64,000 bases of DNA from Phaeobacter piscinae (GCF_002407245.1 NZ_CP010681.1:1550001-1614000), one strand, 5' to 3'. Counted from the stretch's first letter, positions 37,316 to 46,929 are shown. Made by a program: numbers and translations. Notes: generated by a model not told the origin, from the sequence alone.

Positions 37316-38320
37316 ATGCGGACGCAAAGCAAGCCCACAATAAGCCCGGCCACAGGCCCTCAAACCCGGCGCTATGCCTTTGTTTTGCTGGATAGTTTTT
37401 CCATGCTGTCGTTTGCCTCCGCGCTGGAATGCCTGCGGATCGCGAACCGGATGATGGGGCGTGAGGTCTACACCTGGACCCTGTTGGCTGAGGGCGGTCG
37501 CACGGTGAGTTGTTCGGCAGGAACATCCTTCCAGGTTGATGACGATCTGGTGGAATTGCAGCGCGATGACACAATTCTGTTGTGTTCCGGCATTTCGGTG
37601 CAGGAGGCCACCACGAAAAAGCTGCTGTCCTGGCTGCGCCGCGAAGCCCGCAAGGGACTGAAGATCGGGGGGCTGTGTACCGCTTCTTATTCTCTGGCGC
37701 GCGCGGGATTGCTGGATGGCAAGCGAGCGACGATTCACTGGGAAAATGCCGATAGTTTCAATGAGGAATTCGACGAGGTTGAGCTCACAAAGTCGGTGTT
37801 TGTCATTGATGGCAACCGGATGTCCACGGCAGGCGGGACCTCCTCCATCGATCTGATGCTGAAGCTGATTGCCAGCGATCATGGGGAGGATATCGCCAAT
37901 TCCGTTGCTGACCAGCTGATCTATTCCTCGATTCGCACCGATCAGGACACCCAGCGCCTGTCGATTCCCACGCGGATCGGTGTGCGGCATCCGAAACTCT
38001 CCATGGTGATCCAGATGATGGAGGCCAACATCGAGGAGCCGATCAGCCCATCAATCCTGGCGCAGAATGTGGGCATGTCGACCCGTCAGCTTGAACGGCT
38101 GTTCCGCCGCTATCTGAACCGTTCACCGAAGCGCTATTACATGGAGCTGCGGTTGCAAAAGGCACGCAACCTGCTGATGCAGACCGATATGAGTGTGATC
38201 AATGTGGCACTTGCCTGCGGATTTGCCTCACCGTCGCATTTCTCAAAATGCTATCGTGCCCACTATGATACCACGCCATACCGTGAGCGCGGCAGCAAGT
38301 CGGCACCGCCTGCAATGTGA
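37316..38320 (+). CDS. GlxA-family AraC-type transcriptional regulator
   Basis: A 334-residue regulator. Residues 18-200 are a DJ-1/PfpI-like (GATase1-like) domain, with LKIGGLCTASYSLARAGLLD around the former catalytic-cysteine site. Residues about 225-325 are the double AraC helix-turn-helix (ISPSILAQNVGMSTRQLERL, VALACGFASPSHFSKCYRAH). Relatives include GbdR and CdhR, which sense quaternary amines. The effector is unknown here. It diverges from the DAHP synthase gene across 180 bp. A 9-bp inverted repeat lies in its leader. Confidence 0.9.
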   Translation: MRTQSKPTISPATGPQTRRYAFVLLDSFSMLSFASALECLRIANRMMGREVYTWTLLAEGGRTVSCSAGTSFQVDDDLVELQRDDTILLCSGISVQEATTKKLLSWLRREARKGLKIGGLCTASYSLARAGLLDGKRATIHWENADSFNEEFDEVELTKSVFVIDGNRMSTAGGTSSIDLMLKLIASDHGEDIANSVADQLIYSSIRTDQDTQRLSIPTRIGVRHPKLSMVIQMMEANIEEPISPSILAQNVGMSTRQLERLFRRYLNRSPKRYYMELRLQKARNLLMQTDMSVINVALACGFASPSHFSKCYRAHYDTTPYRERGSKSAPPAM

Positions 38321-38351
38321 TCATCCTACCTGTCTAGCGGGGCGCCGCCTA

Positions 38352-39590
38352 TCAGCGTGACAGCCGGTAGATCGCGCCATCGGTTTCCGAGGCAAACCAA
38401 AGACTGCCGTCCGGGGCCTCGCGCAGGTCGCGGATGCGGCCGGTCTGATTGCTTTTGATCTGCTCGACCTCTTTCAGCGGGGCGCCTGACAGGCGCGCGA
38501 TGTAGTCGAATTTGAGCGAACCAACGAAGATATCGCCGCGCCACTCCGGCCACATCTTGCCGGAGTAGACCAGCAGATTGGAGGGCGCGATCGACGGATC
38601 CCAGTAATACTCGGGCTGTTTCAGACCCGGTTTCTCCGTGCCTTCGCCGATTTTCAGCCCGGAATAATGGCGCCCGTACGAAATGATTGGCCAGCCGTAG
38701 TTGGCTCCCTTTTCGATACGGTTGACCTCATCTCCGCCACGGGCGCCATGTTCGACCGACCAGAGGCTGCCATCGGCGGCAAAGCTCAGCCCCTGCGGAT
38801 TGCGGTGCCCATAGGACCAGATCTCGGGTTGAGCGCCCCGGCGTTTGATCAGGGGATTGCTGCGTGGCACGGAGCCTTCGGGTGTCAGCCGCAGAATACT
38901 GCCCTGATGTGATGCCAAAACCTGCGCCGATTGACGGTCACCGCGATCCCCAAGCGTGACATAGATATGGCCATCAGGCCCCTCCGCCAGTCGCGATCCA
39001 AAATGCCGACCACTGCTGACGGCGGGCGCCGCGACAAAGATATCCCGCAGCCCCTGCAATTGCGTGTTGCGTCGGGCCAGTTGGCCGGTGGCCACCGCAG
39101 TGGCGGCACCGCGTCCAACCCGTTTTGCATAGGTGAGGTAGATCTGCCGGGTTTGGGCGAAGGTCTTCGGGACCATCACGTCCAGCAAACCACCCTGCCC
39201 TTGATCGGCTACCTTCGGTGTTCCCTTGATCTGTGTCAGGCGGCCGTCGCTGAGGAGGCGGAGATTGCCGGCCCGTTCTGTGATCAGCAGCGAACCGTCG
39301 GGGAGAAAATCAAAGCCCCAGGGGATATCCAGCCCCTGCGCCATCTTCTCGATGCGTAGCGCGCCTTGGCTGCTGCTAAGCGCCTCCGCTGATGCCCCAG
39401 TCGCCAGCGCTAGCAGCACGGCCGCGCCAGACGTGATCCTGACAAGCCACGATGTGATGCCGCCCCTGCGGCTGGATGATCTGCGCCCAGAAAACGGGAT
39501 GCGGAGACGCCCCAGCGCTGCCGCTGAAGACCGACCCGGATATATATGTGAATGACAGATTTGGATTCTTCGAATAGCGGGCCTTCTCAT
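38352..39590 (-). CDS. PQQ-dependent sugar dehydrogenase (YliI/Asd type), start uncertain
   Basis: A six-bladed beta-propeller of the glucose/sorbosone dehydrogenase family. Marks are GLDIPWGFDFLPDGSLLITE, GSRLAEGPDGHIYVTLGDRG, SYGHRNPQGLSFAADGSLWS and VEHGARGGDEVN. It oxidises aldoses with PQQ in the periplasm. The ATG at 39590 has GAGAGG nine bases upstream and gives 412 residues. The hydrophobic signal segment (VRITSGAAVLLALATGASA) then starts only near residue 49 after an Arg-rich stretch, which is long for a signal peptide. No nearer in-frame start codon is present. Confidence 0.85.
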   Translation of the reverse strand: MRRPAIRRIQICHSHIYPGRSSAAALGRLRIPFSGRRSSSRRGGITSWLVRITSGAAVLLALATGASAEALSSSQGALRIEKMAQGLDIPWGFDFLPDGSLLITERAGNLRLLSDGRLTQIKGTPKVADQGQGGLLDVMVPKTFAQTRQIYLTYAKRVGRGAATAVATGQLARRNTQLQGLRDIFVAAPAVSSGRHFGSRLAEGPDGHIYVTLGDRGDRQSAQVLASHQGSILRLTPEGSVPRSNPLIKRRGAQPEIWSYGHRNPQGLSFAADGSLWSVEHGARGGDEVNRIEKGANYGWPIISYGRHYSGLKIGEGTEKPGLKQPEYYWDPSIAPSNLLVYSGKMWPEWRGDIFVGSLKFDYIARLSGAPLKEVEQIKSNQTGRIRDLREAPDGSLWFASETDGAIYRLSR

Positions 39591-39936
39591 CTGCTGTCGC
39601 CTCTCGTTCAAACCACCCGGCGGGCGCCCTTGCTGCTCTGACAAGGTGCGCCTTATCAAAGACTAGCACGGTTTTGCATTCGACCCAATTTCAGGCGGTC
39701 CGAGCGTGGAAAACGACGCTGACGCAGGCACTTGCGACGTCAATGAAACTGGGCTGATCGCTGCTCTGACAGGGCTGCGCAGCCGCAGTTCCGCCTATGT
39801 GGCTGTGAACATTCTATTGTCAGCGGACCCACCAAAAAACCTGCTGATTGTTGGCGCTAGAGGCCTTTCCTTTTTTCGCGTGCTTGCCTAGGGTCCGATT
39901 TGAACAAATAAGTTCCAACAAATGGGAGTTTCAAAA

Positions 39937-41130
39937 ATGAAAAAACTGATGATGGCCACAGCGGCCGCTGCCCTGACTGCTGGCACCGCATTTGCAGGTG
40001 GTCACGCCAAGGAAGTGAAACTGGGTGTCCTTCTCGGCTTTACCGGCCCGATTGAATCGCTGGCCCCTGCCATGGGTGCGGGTGCGGAACTGGCGATGGA
40101 AGAGGTCACCAAATCCGGCAAACTGCTGGACTCCGCCACGGTCACGCCTGTGCGCGCGGACACCGGCTGCATCGACAATGGCCTGTCCACCGCGAACGGC
40201 GAAAAACTGGTTGCTGACGGTGTGAACGGCATCATTGGCGGTGACTGCTCCGGTGTGACCGGCGCGATCCTGCAGAACGTTGCCATTCCGAACGGCATGG
40301 TGATGATCTCGCCCTCCGCCACCTCGCCGGGCCTGTCCTCGATGGAAGACAATGACCTGTTCTTCCGCACATCGCCGTCTGACGCCCGCGAAGGCCAGGT
40401 CATGGCAGAAGTGCTGAAAGAGCGTGGCATCAACTCCATCGCGCTGACCTACACCAACAACGACTACGGCAAGGGTCTGGCCGACGCGATCAAATCCTCC
40501 TTCGAGGAGGTGGGCGGCGAAGTCACCATCGTGACCGCGCATGAGGATGGCAAAGGCGACTACTCCGCAGAAGTTGCGGCGCTGGCTTCCGCTGGTGGCG
40601 ATATTCTGGTTGTGGCCGGCTATCTGGACCAGGGTGGTCTGGGCATCATCCAAGCCTCGCTTGACTCCGGTGCATATGACACCTTCGGTCTGCCCGGCGG
40701 TATGATCGGTGACTCCCTGCCCAAGAACATCGGTTCGGATCTTGACGGCTCCTTCGGCCAGATCGCAGGCTCCGACAGCGAAGGCGCTGCCATCTATGCT
40801 GAGCTGGCCAAAGCCGCCGGTTTTGACGGCACCTCCGCCTATTCGCCGGAAAGCTATGATGCGGCAGCGCTGTTCATGCTGGCGATGCAGGCCGCGAACT
40901 CCAAGGATCCGGCCGATTATGGCTCCAAGATCCTCGAAGTGGCGAACGCACCGGGTGAGAAAATCAACCCTGGTGAGTTGGGCAAAGCGCTTGAGATTCT
41001 CGCGAATGGCGGCGACATCGACTATGAAGGTGCCACTGGCGTGGAGCTGATCGGCCCCGGTGAGAGCGCAGGCTCCTACCGTGAAATCGAAGTCAAGGAC
41101 GGCGCCAACGCCACCGTGAAATTCCGCTGA
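39937..41130 (+). CDS. Branched-chain amino-acid-type ABC transporter substrate-binding protein
   Basis: A 397-residue periplasmic binding protein of the Leu/Ile/Val family. The signal peptide is MKKLMMATAAAALTAGTAFA. The mature part begins KLGVLLGFTGPIESLAPAM and has GIIGGDCSGVTGAILQN and YTNNDYGKGLADAIKSSFEE. The family also binds amides, urea and aromatic acids, so the ligand is open. The ATG at 39937 has GGGAG upstream within the longer frame from 39922. A GC hairpin separates it from the ATPase and permease genes. Confidence 0.93.
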   Translation: MKKLMMATAAAALTAGTAFAGGHAKEVKLGVLLGFTGPIESLAPAMGAGAELAMEEVTKSGKLLDSATVTPVRADTGCIDNGLSTANGEKLVADGVNGIIGGDCSGVTGAILQNVAIPNGMVMISPSATSPGLSSMEDNDLFFRTSPSDAREGQVMAEVLKERGINSIALTYTNNDYGKGLADAIKSSFEEVGGEVTIVTAHEDGKGDYSAEVAALASAGGDILVVAGYLDQGGLGIIQASLDSGAYDTFGLPGGMIGDSLPKNIGSDLDGSFGQIAGSDSEGAAIYAELAKAAGFDGTSAYSPESYDAAALFMLAMQAANSKDPADYGSKILEVANAPGEKINPGELGKALEILANGGDIDYEGATGVELIGPGESAGSYREIEVKDGANATVKFR

Positions 41131-41160
41131 TCCCTTAACACCGGATCAAACCAAGATGAT

Positions 41161-41183
41161 CAGCCCGGGTTCTGCCCGGGCTG
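41161..41183 (+). promoter_or_regulatory. Intercistronic hairpin after the binding-protein gene
   Basis: CAGCCCGGG (41161-41169) pairs with CCCGGGCTG (41175-41183), loop TTCTG. The tail TTCCAAATT lacks a T-run, so it is probably a stability or partial-termination element that raises binding-protein output over the membrane genes. Confidence 0.6.
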
Positions 41184-41229
41184 TTCCAAATTCAAAAGCC
41201 GTCAAAAAGACGGTGGGGGATGAAATGAC

Positions 41230-42018
41230 ATGATCGTCGTCGAGGACTTGCACAAGCACTTCGGCGGGTTCCACGCGGTTGATGGCGCATCGCTAGAAAT
41301 CGCTAAGGGCTCCATAACCGGTTTGATCGGGCCAAACGGCGCCGGAAAAACCACTCTTTTCAATGTAATCGCTGGCGTCCTTCCGCCCACCTCCGGGCGG
41401 GTAACGATGGATGGTGAGGATATCACCGGACTGCCGCCGCATGAGCTGTTCCACAAGGGATTGCTGCGCACCTTCCAGATCGCGCATGAATTTGCGTCGA
41501 TGACGTGCCGCGAAAACCTGATGATGGTTCCGGGCACCCAATCGGGTGAAAGCCTGTGGAACACCTGGTTCGGGCGCAAACGCATCGCTGATGAGGAACG
41601 CGCGTTGCGGGCCAAGGCCGATGAGGTGCTGGAGTTTCTGACCATCAGCCATATCGCAGACCTGAAGGCCGGACAGGTTTCTGGCGGCCAGAAGAAGCTG
41701 CTGGAGCTGGGCCGTACCATGATGGTCGATGCCAAGATCGTCTTTCTGGATGAGGTCGGCGCCGGTGTGAACCGCACGCTGTTGTATACGATTGCCGACG
41801 CCATCAAGCGCCTCAACGAGGAGCGCGGATACACCTTTGTTGTGATCGAACACGACATGGAGTTCATCGGCCGCCTCTGCGATCCGGTGATCTGCATGGC
41901 TGAGGGCAAGAAGTTGGCACAAGGCACATTGAACGAGATCAAGGCCAATGAGCAGGTGATTGAAGCCTACCTCGGCACCGGGCTGAAAAACAAAGATAAA
42001 CTGGAGGCGGGCGCATGA
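41230..42018 (+). CDS. livG: Branched-chain amino-acid-type ABC transporter ATP-binding protein (LivG)
   Basis: A 262-residue ATPase. Walker A is GPNGAGKTT, the signature is VSGGQKKLLELGRTM and Walker B runs into VFLDEVGAGVN. The usual DEP-x-x-G here reads DEVGAG, so proline is replaced by valine while the catalytic glutamate is kept. The C-terminal extension EQVIEAYLGTG is typical of LivG. It has GGGGGA nine bases before ATG and overlaps livF by 4 nt. Confidence 0.93.
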   Translation: MIVVEDLHKHFGGFHAVDGASLEIAKGSITGLIGPNGAGKTTLFNVIAGVLPPTSGRVTMDGEDITGLPPHELFHKGLLRTFQIAHEFASMTCRENLMMVPGTQSGESLWNTWFGRKRIADEERALRAKADEVLEFLTISHIADLKAGQVSGGQKKLLELGRTMMVDAKIVFLDEVGAGVNRTLLYTIADAIKRLNEERGYTFVVIEHDMEFIGRLCDPVICMAEGKKLAQGTLNEIKANEQVIEAYLGTGLKNKDKLEAGA

Positions 42019-42845
42019 GCGACAATCCCTACCAGAACGATCATGGCAATCGTGACGCCTCGATCACCAACCCGCATGGCGCCGGGACAATGCAACCGGC
42101 GCATAGCAAAAGCGGGCCAACAACGAAGGTTGATGGCGGACCGTTCCTGATTGGCGACACCATGACCGGCGGCTACGGCAAGGGTCCGGACATTCTGCAC
42201 GACTGCACGATTGCGGTCGACAAGGGCGAGATCGCGGTGATCGTCGGTCCCAACGGCGCCGGCAAATCGACCGCGATGAAAGCCGTGTTTGGCATGCTGG
42301 ATGTGCGGTCTGGTGCTGTGCGTCTGGACGGTGAGGATATCACCCAGCTTACCCCACAGGACCGGGTGATCAAGGGCATGGGATTTGTCCCCCAGACCAG
42401 CAATATTTTCACCTCGATGACGGTGGAAGAGAACCTGGAAATGGGCGCGTTTATCCGTACGGATGATTTCTCCGACACGATGGAGCAGGTCTATGAGCTG
42501 TTTCCGATCCTGCGTGAGAAACGCAACCAGCCGGCTGGTGAGCTGTCCGGCGGGCAGCGCCAACAGGTGGCCGTGGGCCGCGCGCTGATGACCAAGCCGA
42601 AGGTGCTGATGCTGGATGAGCCCACAGCGGGGGTCTCGCCCATCGTCATGGATGAACTGTTTGACCGTATCATTGAGGTCGCTCGTACCGGGCTGCCGAT
42701 CCTGATGGTTGAACAAAACGCCAAACAAGCGCTTGAGATCGCGGACAAAGGCTATGTGCTGGTGCAGGGGCGCAATGCCTATACCGGCACCGGTCAAGAG
42801 CTGCTCGCCGATCCCGAAGTACGCAAATCCTTCTTGGGGGGCTAA
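42015..42845 (+). CDS. livF: Branched-chain amino-acid-type ABC transporter ATP-binding protein (LivF)
   Basis: A 276-residue ATPase. Walker A is GPNGAGKST, then FVPQTSNIFTSMTVEENLEM, signature LSGGQRQQVAVGRALM and Walker B LMLDEPTAGVSP. The first 45 residues are an extra, low-complexity segment before the ABC fold (MTGGYGKGPDILHDCTIAVD), longer than in E. coli LivF. It starts inside the end of livG and is followed by livH three bases later. Confidence 0.93.
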   Translation: MSDNPYQNDHGNRDASITNPHGAGTMQPAHSKSGPTTKVDGGPFLIGDTMTGGYGKGPDILHDCTIAVDKGEIAVIVGPNGAGKSTAMKAVFGMLDVRSGAVRLDGEDITQLTPQDRVIKGMGFVPQTSNIFTSMTVEENLEMGAFIRTDDFSDTMEQVYELFPILREKRNQPAGELSGGQRQQVAVGRALMTKPKVLMLDEPTAGVSPIVMDELFDRIIEVARTGLPILMVEQNAKQALEIADKGYVLVQGRNAYTGTGQELLADPEVRKSFLGG

Positions 42846-42848
42846 GAG

Positions 42849-43859
42849 ATGGACTTCCTCAACGCCCTTGTGGCGCTTACCAATTTTGTCGGGGTTCCGG
42901 CAATCGCCTATGGCAGCCAGCTTGCGCTTGGTGCGCTTGGCGTGACACTGATCTATTCGGTGCTGCGGTTTTCGAACTTCGCCCATGGCGATACCATGGC
43001 CTTTGGCACCATGATCACCATTCTGGTGACCTGGTGGTTCCAGTCTATGGGCATCAGTTTTGGTCCCCTGCCAACCGCGCTGCTTGCGCTGCCTATTGGT
43101 ATCGCGGGTTGTATGCTCTTGATGCTGATCACCGATCGCACCGTATATCGGTTCTATCGCGCGCAAAAGGCCAAGCCGGTGATTTTTGTCATGGTCTCGC
43201 TTGGCGTGATGTTCATGATGAACGGCCTAGTGCGATTCATCATCGGGCCGGGGGATCAGCGGTTTTCCGATGGCGAGCGGTTCATTATCTCTGCGCGGGA
43301 CTTCAAGGCGCTGACTGGACTGCGCGAAGGTCTGGCAATCAAGACGACCCAAGGCATCACCGTGATCACTGCGGTTGTGGTTGTGGCGCTGTTGTTCTGG
43401 TTCCTGAACAAAACCCGTACCGGTAAATCCATGCGCGCCTATTCCGATAATGAGGATCTGGCGCTGCTCTCGGGCATCAACCCGGAACGCGTGGTGATGT
43501 ACACGTGGTTGATCGTTGCGACCCTCGCGACCATTGCCGGTGTACTGTATGGTTTGGACAAATCCTTCAAACCCTTCACTTATTTCCAGCTGCTGCTGCC
43601 GATCTTTGCCGCCGCCATCGTTGGCGGTCTGGGCAGCCCCGTTGGTGCCATCGCGGGTGGGTTCATCATCGCCTTTTCCGAAGTGACGATCACCTACGCC
43701 TGGAAGAAGGTGCTGACCTATGTTGTGCCGGAAACGATGAAGCCGGATGGCCTCGTCCAGCTTCTGAGCACGGATTACAAATTCGCCGTGTCCTTTGCGA
43801 TCCTTGTGGTCGTGCTTCTGTTCAAGCCCACGGGCCTTTTTAAAGGAAAAGTGGTATGA
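42849..43859 (+). CDS. livH: Branched-chain amino-acid-type ABC transporter permease (LivH)
   Basis: A 336-residue inner-membrane permease with about eight hydrophobic segments. The opening AYGSQLALGALGVTLIYSVL and FSNFAHGDTMAFGTM are the LivH hallmark, and FAAAIVGGLGSPVGAIAGGF is the conserved coupling region. It pairs with LivM. It overlaps livM by 4 nt (ATGA). Confidence 0.94.
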   Translation: MDFLNALVALTNFVGVPAIAYGSQLALGALGVTLIYSVLRFSNFAHGDTMAFGTMITILVTWWFQSMGISFGPLPTALLALPIGIAGCMLLMLITDRTVYRFYRAQKAKPVIFVMVSLGVMFMMNGLVRFIIGPGDQRFSDGERFIISARDFKALTGLREGLAIKTTQGITVITAVVVVALLFWFLNKTRTGKSMRAYSDNEDLALLSGINPERVVMYTWLIVATLATIAGVLYGLDKSFKPFTYFQLLLPIFAAAIVGGLGSPVGAIAGGFIIAFSEVTITYAWKKVLTYVVPETMKPDGLVQLLSTDYKFAVSFAILVVVLLFKPTGLFKGKVV

Positions 43860-45178
43860 GCGAGACAGTCAAAACATCCCTGCTGTTTCTGTTTGTTGGT
43901 GTGCTGATCCTGCTCGAAGGCAGCACCAATTTCCTCTTCTTCTCCGGGTCTTGGAACTCGGCTCTGGTGATCCTCAATATGGGGTTGGTGTCGGCCATCA
44001 TGGCGATTGGCGTCAACCTTCAGTGGGGTTTTGCAGGCCTGTTCAACGTTGGCATCATGGGGTTCGTAGCGCTTGGCGGTCTGGCAGTTGTGCTGGTGTC
44101 CACCGCGCCAACACCAGGCGCCTGGAGCCAAGGCGGCGTTGGGATCATCATGGCGCTGGCCATGGGGGCGATGACGCTGGTTGCGGCGGTCGCCACCATG
44201 CGGATGGTGCCCGCTGGCAAGCTGCGTATTGCGGTGCTGCTGGCGGTGCTGATCCTGGGCTTCGTGATCTACCGGGCGATCTTTGATCCGGCGGTGGCGG
44301 GCGTTGAGGCGATCAACCCCGCGCTTGAAGGCAATCTTGGCGGCCTTGGCCTGCCGGTGCTGCTGGCCTGGCCCGCAGGTGGCCTGCTGGCCGCCGGTGT
44401 TGCCTGGCTGATCGGCAAGACGGCGCTGGGTCTGCGCTCGGATTATCTGGCGATTGCGACGCTGGGGATCGCAGAGATCATCATCTCGGTTCTGAAGAAC
44501 GAGGACTGGCTGTCGCGCGGCGTGAAGAATGTTGTCGGCCTGCCCCGGCCCCTGCCCTATGAGGTCGATCTGCAGAACGATGCCGCGTTTGTCGCCAAGG
44601 CTGCGGACTATGGTCTGGATCCGGTTCTGGCCTCCACGCTCTATGTGAAGCTGGGCTATTCGCTGTTGTTCACTGTTGTGTTGCTGGCGCTGCTATGGAT
44701 GGCGCAGATGGCACTGAAGAGCCCCTGGGGCCGGATGATGCGCGCCATTCGCGACAATGAGGTGGCCGCCGAGGCGATGGGCAAGGATGTGACCCGCCGC
44801 CATCTGCAGATCTTCATTCTTGGCTCTGCGATTTGCGGTATTGCCGGGGCGATGATGACAACGCTGGACAGCCAGCTGACACCGGGCACCTATAATCCCT
44901 TGCGCTTCACCTTCCTGATCTGGGTGATGGTGATTGTCGGCGGGTCCGGCAACAACTTTGGCGCAGTGCTGGGTGGCCTGCTGATCTGGTTCCTCTGGAT
45001 CAAGGTGGAGCCGATGGGCATCCTGCTGATTGAAACCGTGACGGCAGGCATGTCCGACACCAATGCGCTGAAGCTGCATCTGTTGGAAAGTGCGTCGCAT
45101 ATGCGTTTGCTGACCATGGGTCTGATCCTGTTGCTGGTCTTGCGGTTCAGCCCCCGTGGTCTGATCCCGGAACGGTAA
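43856..45178 (+). CDS. livM: Branched-chain amino-acid-type ABC transporter permease (LivM)
   Basis: A 440-residue permease with about ten hydrophobic segments. Conserved parts are GVNLQWGFAGLFNVGIMGFV, LRSDYLAIATLGIAEIIISV, SPWGRMMRAIRDNEVAAEAM and VMVIVGGSGNNFGAVLGGLL. The charged segment near residues 210-250 is an insert between membrane spans. It is the last gene of the five-gene transporter operon and ends 42 bp before a strong terminator. Confidence 0.94.
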   Translation: MSETVKTSLLFLFVGVLILLEGSTNFLFFSGSWNSALVILNMGLVSAIMAIGVNLQWGFAGLFNVGIMGFVALGGLAVVLVSTAPTPGAWSQGGVGIIMALAMGAMTLVAAVATMRMVPAGKLRIAVLLAVLILGFVIYRAIFDPAVAGVEAINPALEGNLGGLGLPVLLAWPAGGLLAAGVAWLIGKTALGLRSDYLAIATLGIAEIIISVLKNEDWLSRGVKNVVGLPRPLPYEVDLQNDAAFVAKAADYGLDPVLASTLYVKLGYSLLFTVVLLALLWMAQMALKSPWGRMMRAIRDNEVAAEAMGKDVTRRHLQIFILGSAICGIAGAMMTTLDSQLTPGTYNPLRFTFLIWVMVIVGGSGNNFGAVLGGLLIWFLWIKVEPMGILLIETVTAGMSDTNALKLHLLESASHMRLLTMGLILLLVLRFSPRGLIPER

Positions 45179-45216
45179 AGTCGAAGGTGCGTAGCGGGTT
45201 CAATTACGGACCCTGA

Positions 45217-45262
45217 AAAAAAAACGCCGCCCGTGGATATCTCGGGCGGCGTTTTCTTTTGT
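45217..45262. terminator. Bidirectional terminator between livM and the HerA-like gene
   Basis: A perfect 13-bp stem (AAAACGCCGCCCG 45221-45233 with CGGGCGGCGTTTT 45243-45255), loop TGGATATCT, with A-run before and TTTTCTTTT after, so it serves both converging genes. Confidence 0.93.
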
Positions 45263-45273
45263 TCTGGTGGCGC

Positions 45274-46818
45274 TCAGCGTCCCTTGAACAACCCACCAAG
45301 GATGCCACGCACAAGGCGCCGCCCAGTGGTGCCTTTCAGCTCCTTGATTACCGCTTCGGACATGGCTGAGGCAAAGCTGTCGCGCGGTTTCATCCGCCGC
45401 GACGACGACCGGCTGACGCGACTTCCCGAGTAGCGCCGCCCGGCGTTATACTCACGCGCCATCGGCTCCGGTGCGGCTTCGGCTGCCACCTCTGCGGCCT
45501 CAGCCTCGGCTGCGGCCTTGGCTGCGCGTTCGGCGAGGATTTCATAGGCGGAGCGCCGGTCGCTGGTCTGGTCGTACTTCCCAGCCATATCCGAGGTCTG
45601 CAGGAACGCCGCCCGCTCCGCTGCAGTGATTGGCCCCAGCTGAGAACTGGGCGGACGGATCAGCGTCCGCTCGACCACACCGGGAATGCCCTTTTTCTGC
45701 AGCATGGAGGTGACCGCCTCGCCGACACCAACCTCGCGAATGGCCTCCTCAGTCGAAAACCGGGGGTTCTCGCGATAGGTTTCCGCCGCCATTCGCAGGT
45801 TTCTGCGATCGCGCGCGGTGAAGGCACGCAAGGCGTGCTGGATGCGGTTGCCAAGCTGACCAAGGATGTCTTCCGGCACATCAGCCGGGTTTTGCGTGAT
45901 GAAATAGATCCCGACCCCTTTGGAGCGGATCAGACGGGCCACCTGCTCCACCTTGTCGATCAGCGCCTTGGGGGCGTCATCAAACAACAGATGCGCCTCG
46001 TCAAAGAAGAAGACCAACTTCGGTTTGTCAGGATCCCCAACCTCCGGCAGTTCCTCGAACAGTTCACTGAGGAGCCACAGCAGAAATGTTGCATATAGTC
46101 CCGGTGCGGCCATCAGCTTGTCTGCGGCGAGGATATTGACCATGCCGTGCCCCTCCGCCGTGCAGCGCATCAGATCAGCGAGGTCTAGCGCAGGCTCGCC
46201 AAAGAGCTGCGCACCGCCCTGGTTTTCCAGCACCAGCAACCGACGCTGGATCGCCCCGATGGAGGCGGTGGAGACATTGCCGTAGCGCAGCGAGAGATCA
46301 GCGCGGTTTTCCCCGACCCAGACCAGCAGCGCCTGCAGATCCTTCAGATCCAGCAGCGCAAGCCCTTCCTCATCGGCCAGACGGAAGGCAATGTTCAGAA
46401 TGCCTTCCTGTGCCTCGCTCAGCTCCAGCAATCGCGCCAGAAGCAGCGGCCCCATCTCCGCTACGGTGGTGCGCACCGGATGTCCCTGCTGGCCGTAGAG
46501 ATCCCAGAAGGTGACCGGACAGGCGTGGTAGCGGTAATCATCGAAGCCGATTTTTTCCGCCCGGCTGGTAAAGGCGTCGTGCAGTTTGTGGGTAGCGCTG
46601 CCGGGTTTCGCAAGGCCGGAGAGGTCCCCTTTTACATCCGACAGGATAACCGGAACTCCGGCATTGGAAAAACTCTCTGCGAGGATCTGCAGGGTGACGG
46701 TTTTGCCGGTGCCGGTGGCCCCTGCAATCAGCCCGTGACGATTGGCGTATTTGAGCGTCAGCGCCTGTGGATCCGCATAGTTTTCAGCCCCACCCCCGAT
46801 AAATAACTTGTCCTGCAT
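45274..46818 (-). CDS. HerA/YjgR-like ATPase (DUF853)
   Basis: A 514-residue P-loop ATPase of the DUF853 (YjgR) branch of the HerA/FtsK class. Walker A is GLIAGATGTGKTVTLQ (30-45), Walker B is LVFFFDEAHLLFDDAP, and the sensor region has GVGIYFITQNPADVPEDIL. The C-terminal part holds an Ala/Glu-rich helix and ends in basic KGTTGRRLVRGILGGLFKGR. The exact role is unknown; DNA translocation is the fold-based guess. The ATG at 46818 has GGGGGC before it. It is not next to a NurA nuclease gene. Confidence 0.9.
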   Translation of the reverse strand: MQDKLFIGGGAENYADPQALTLKYANRHGLIAGATGTGKTVTLQILAESFSNAGVPVILSDVKGDLSGLAKPGSATHKLHDAFTSRAEKIGFDDYRYHACPVTFWDLYGQQGHPVRTTVAEMGPLLLARLLELSEAQEGILNIAFRLADEEGLALLDLKDLQALLVWVGENRADLSLRYGNVSTASIGAIQRRLLVLENQGGAQLFGEPALDLADLMRCTAEGHGMVNILAADKLMAAPGLYATFLLWLLSELFEELPEVGDPDKPKLVFFFDEAHLLFDDAPKALIDKVEQVARLIRSKGVGIYFITQNPADVPEDILGQLGNRIQHALRAFTARDRRNLRMAAETYRENPRFSTEEAIREVGVGEAVTSMLQKKGIPGVVERTLIRPPSSQLGPITAAERAAFLQTSDMAGKYDQTSDRRSAYEILAERAAKAAAEAEAAEVAAEAAPEPMAREYNAGRRYSGSRVSRSSSRRMKPRDSFASAMSEAVIKELKGTTGRRLVRGILGGLFKGR

Positions 46819-46929
46819 GATCTGCCCCCGGCTGTTGTCATCCCGCACGCTGCGGTTTCTGTGAAATGAAAATACAAAATTAACCTTTGAATGCGAGAGT
46901 GATAATTGCCCGTCGACCATCATGCGGTT

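Noticed and set aside
39706..39891. A 61-codon frame upstream of the liv-type binding-protein gene
   Set aside because: No ribosome-binding site or family; probably part of the promoter region.
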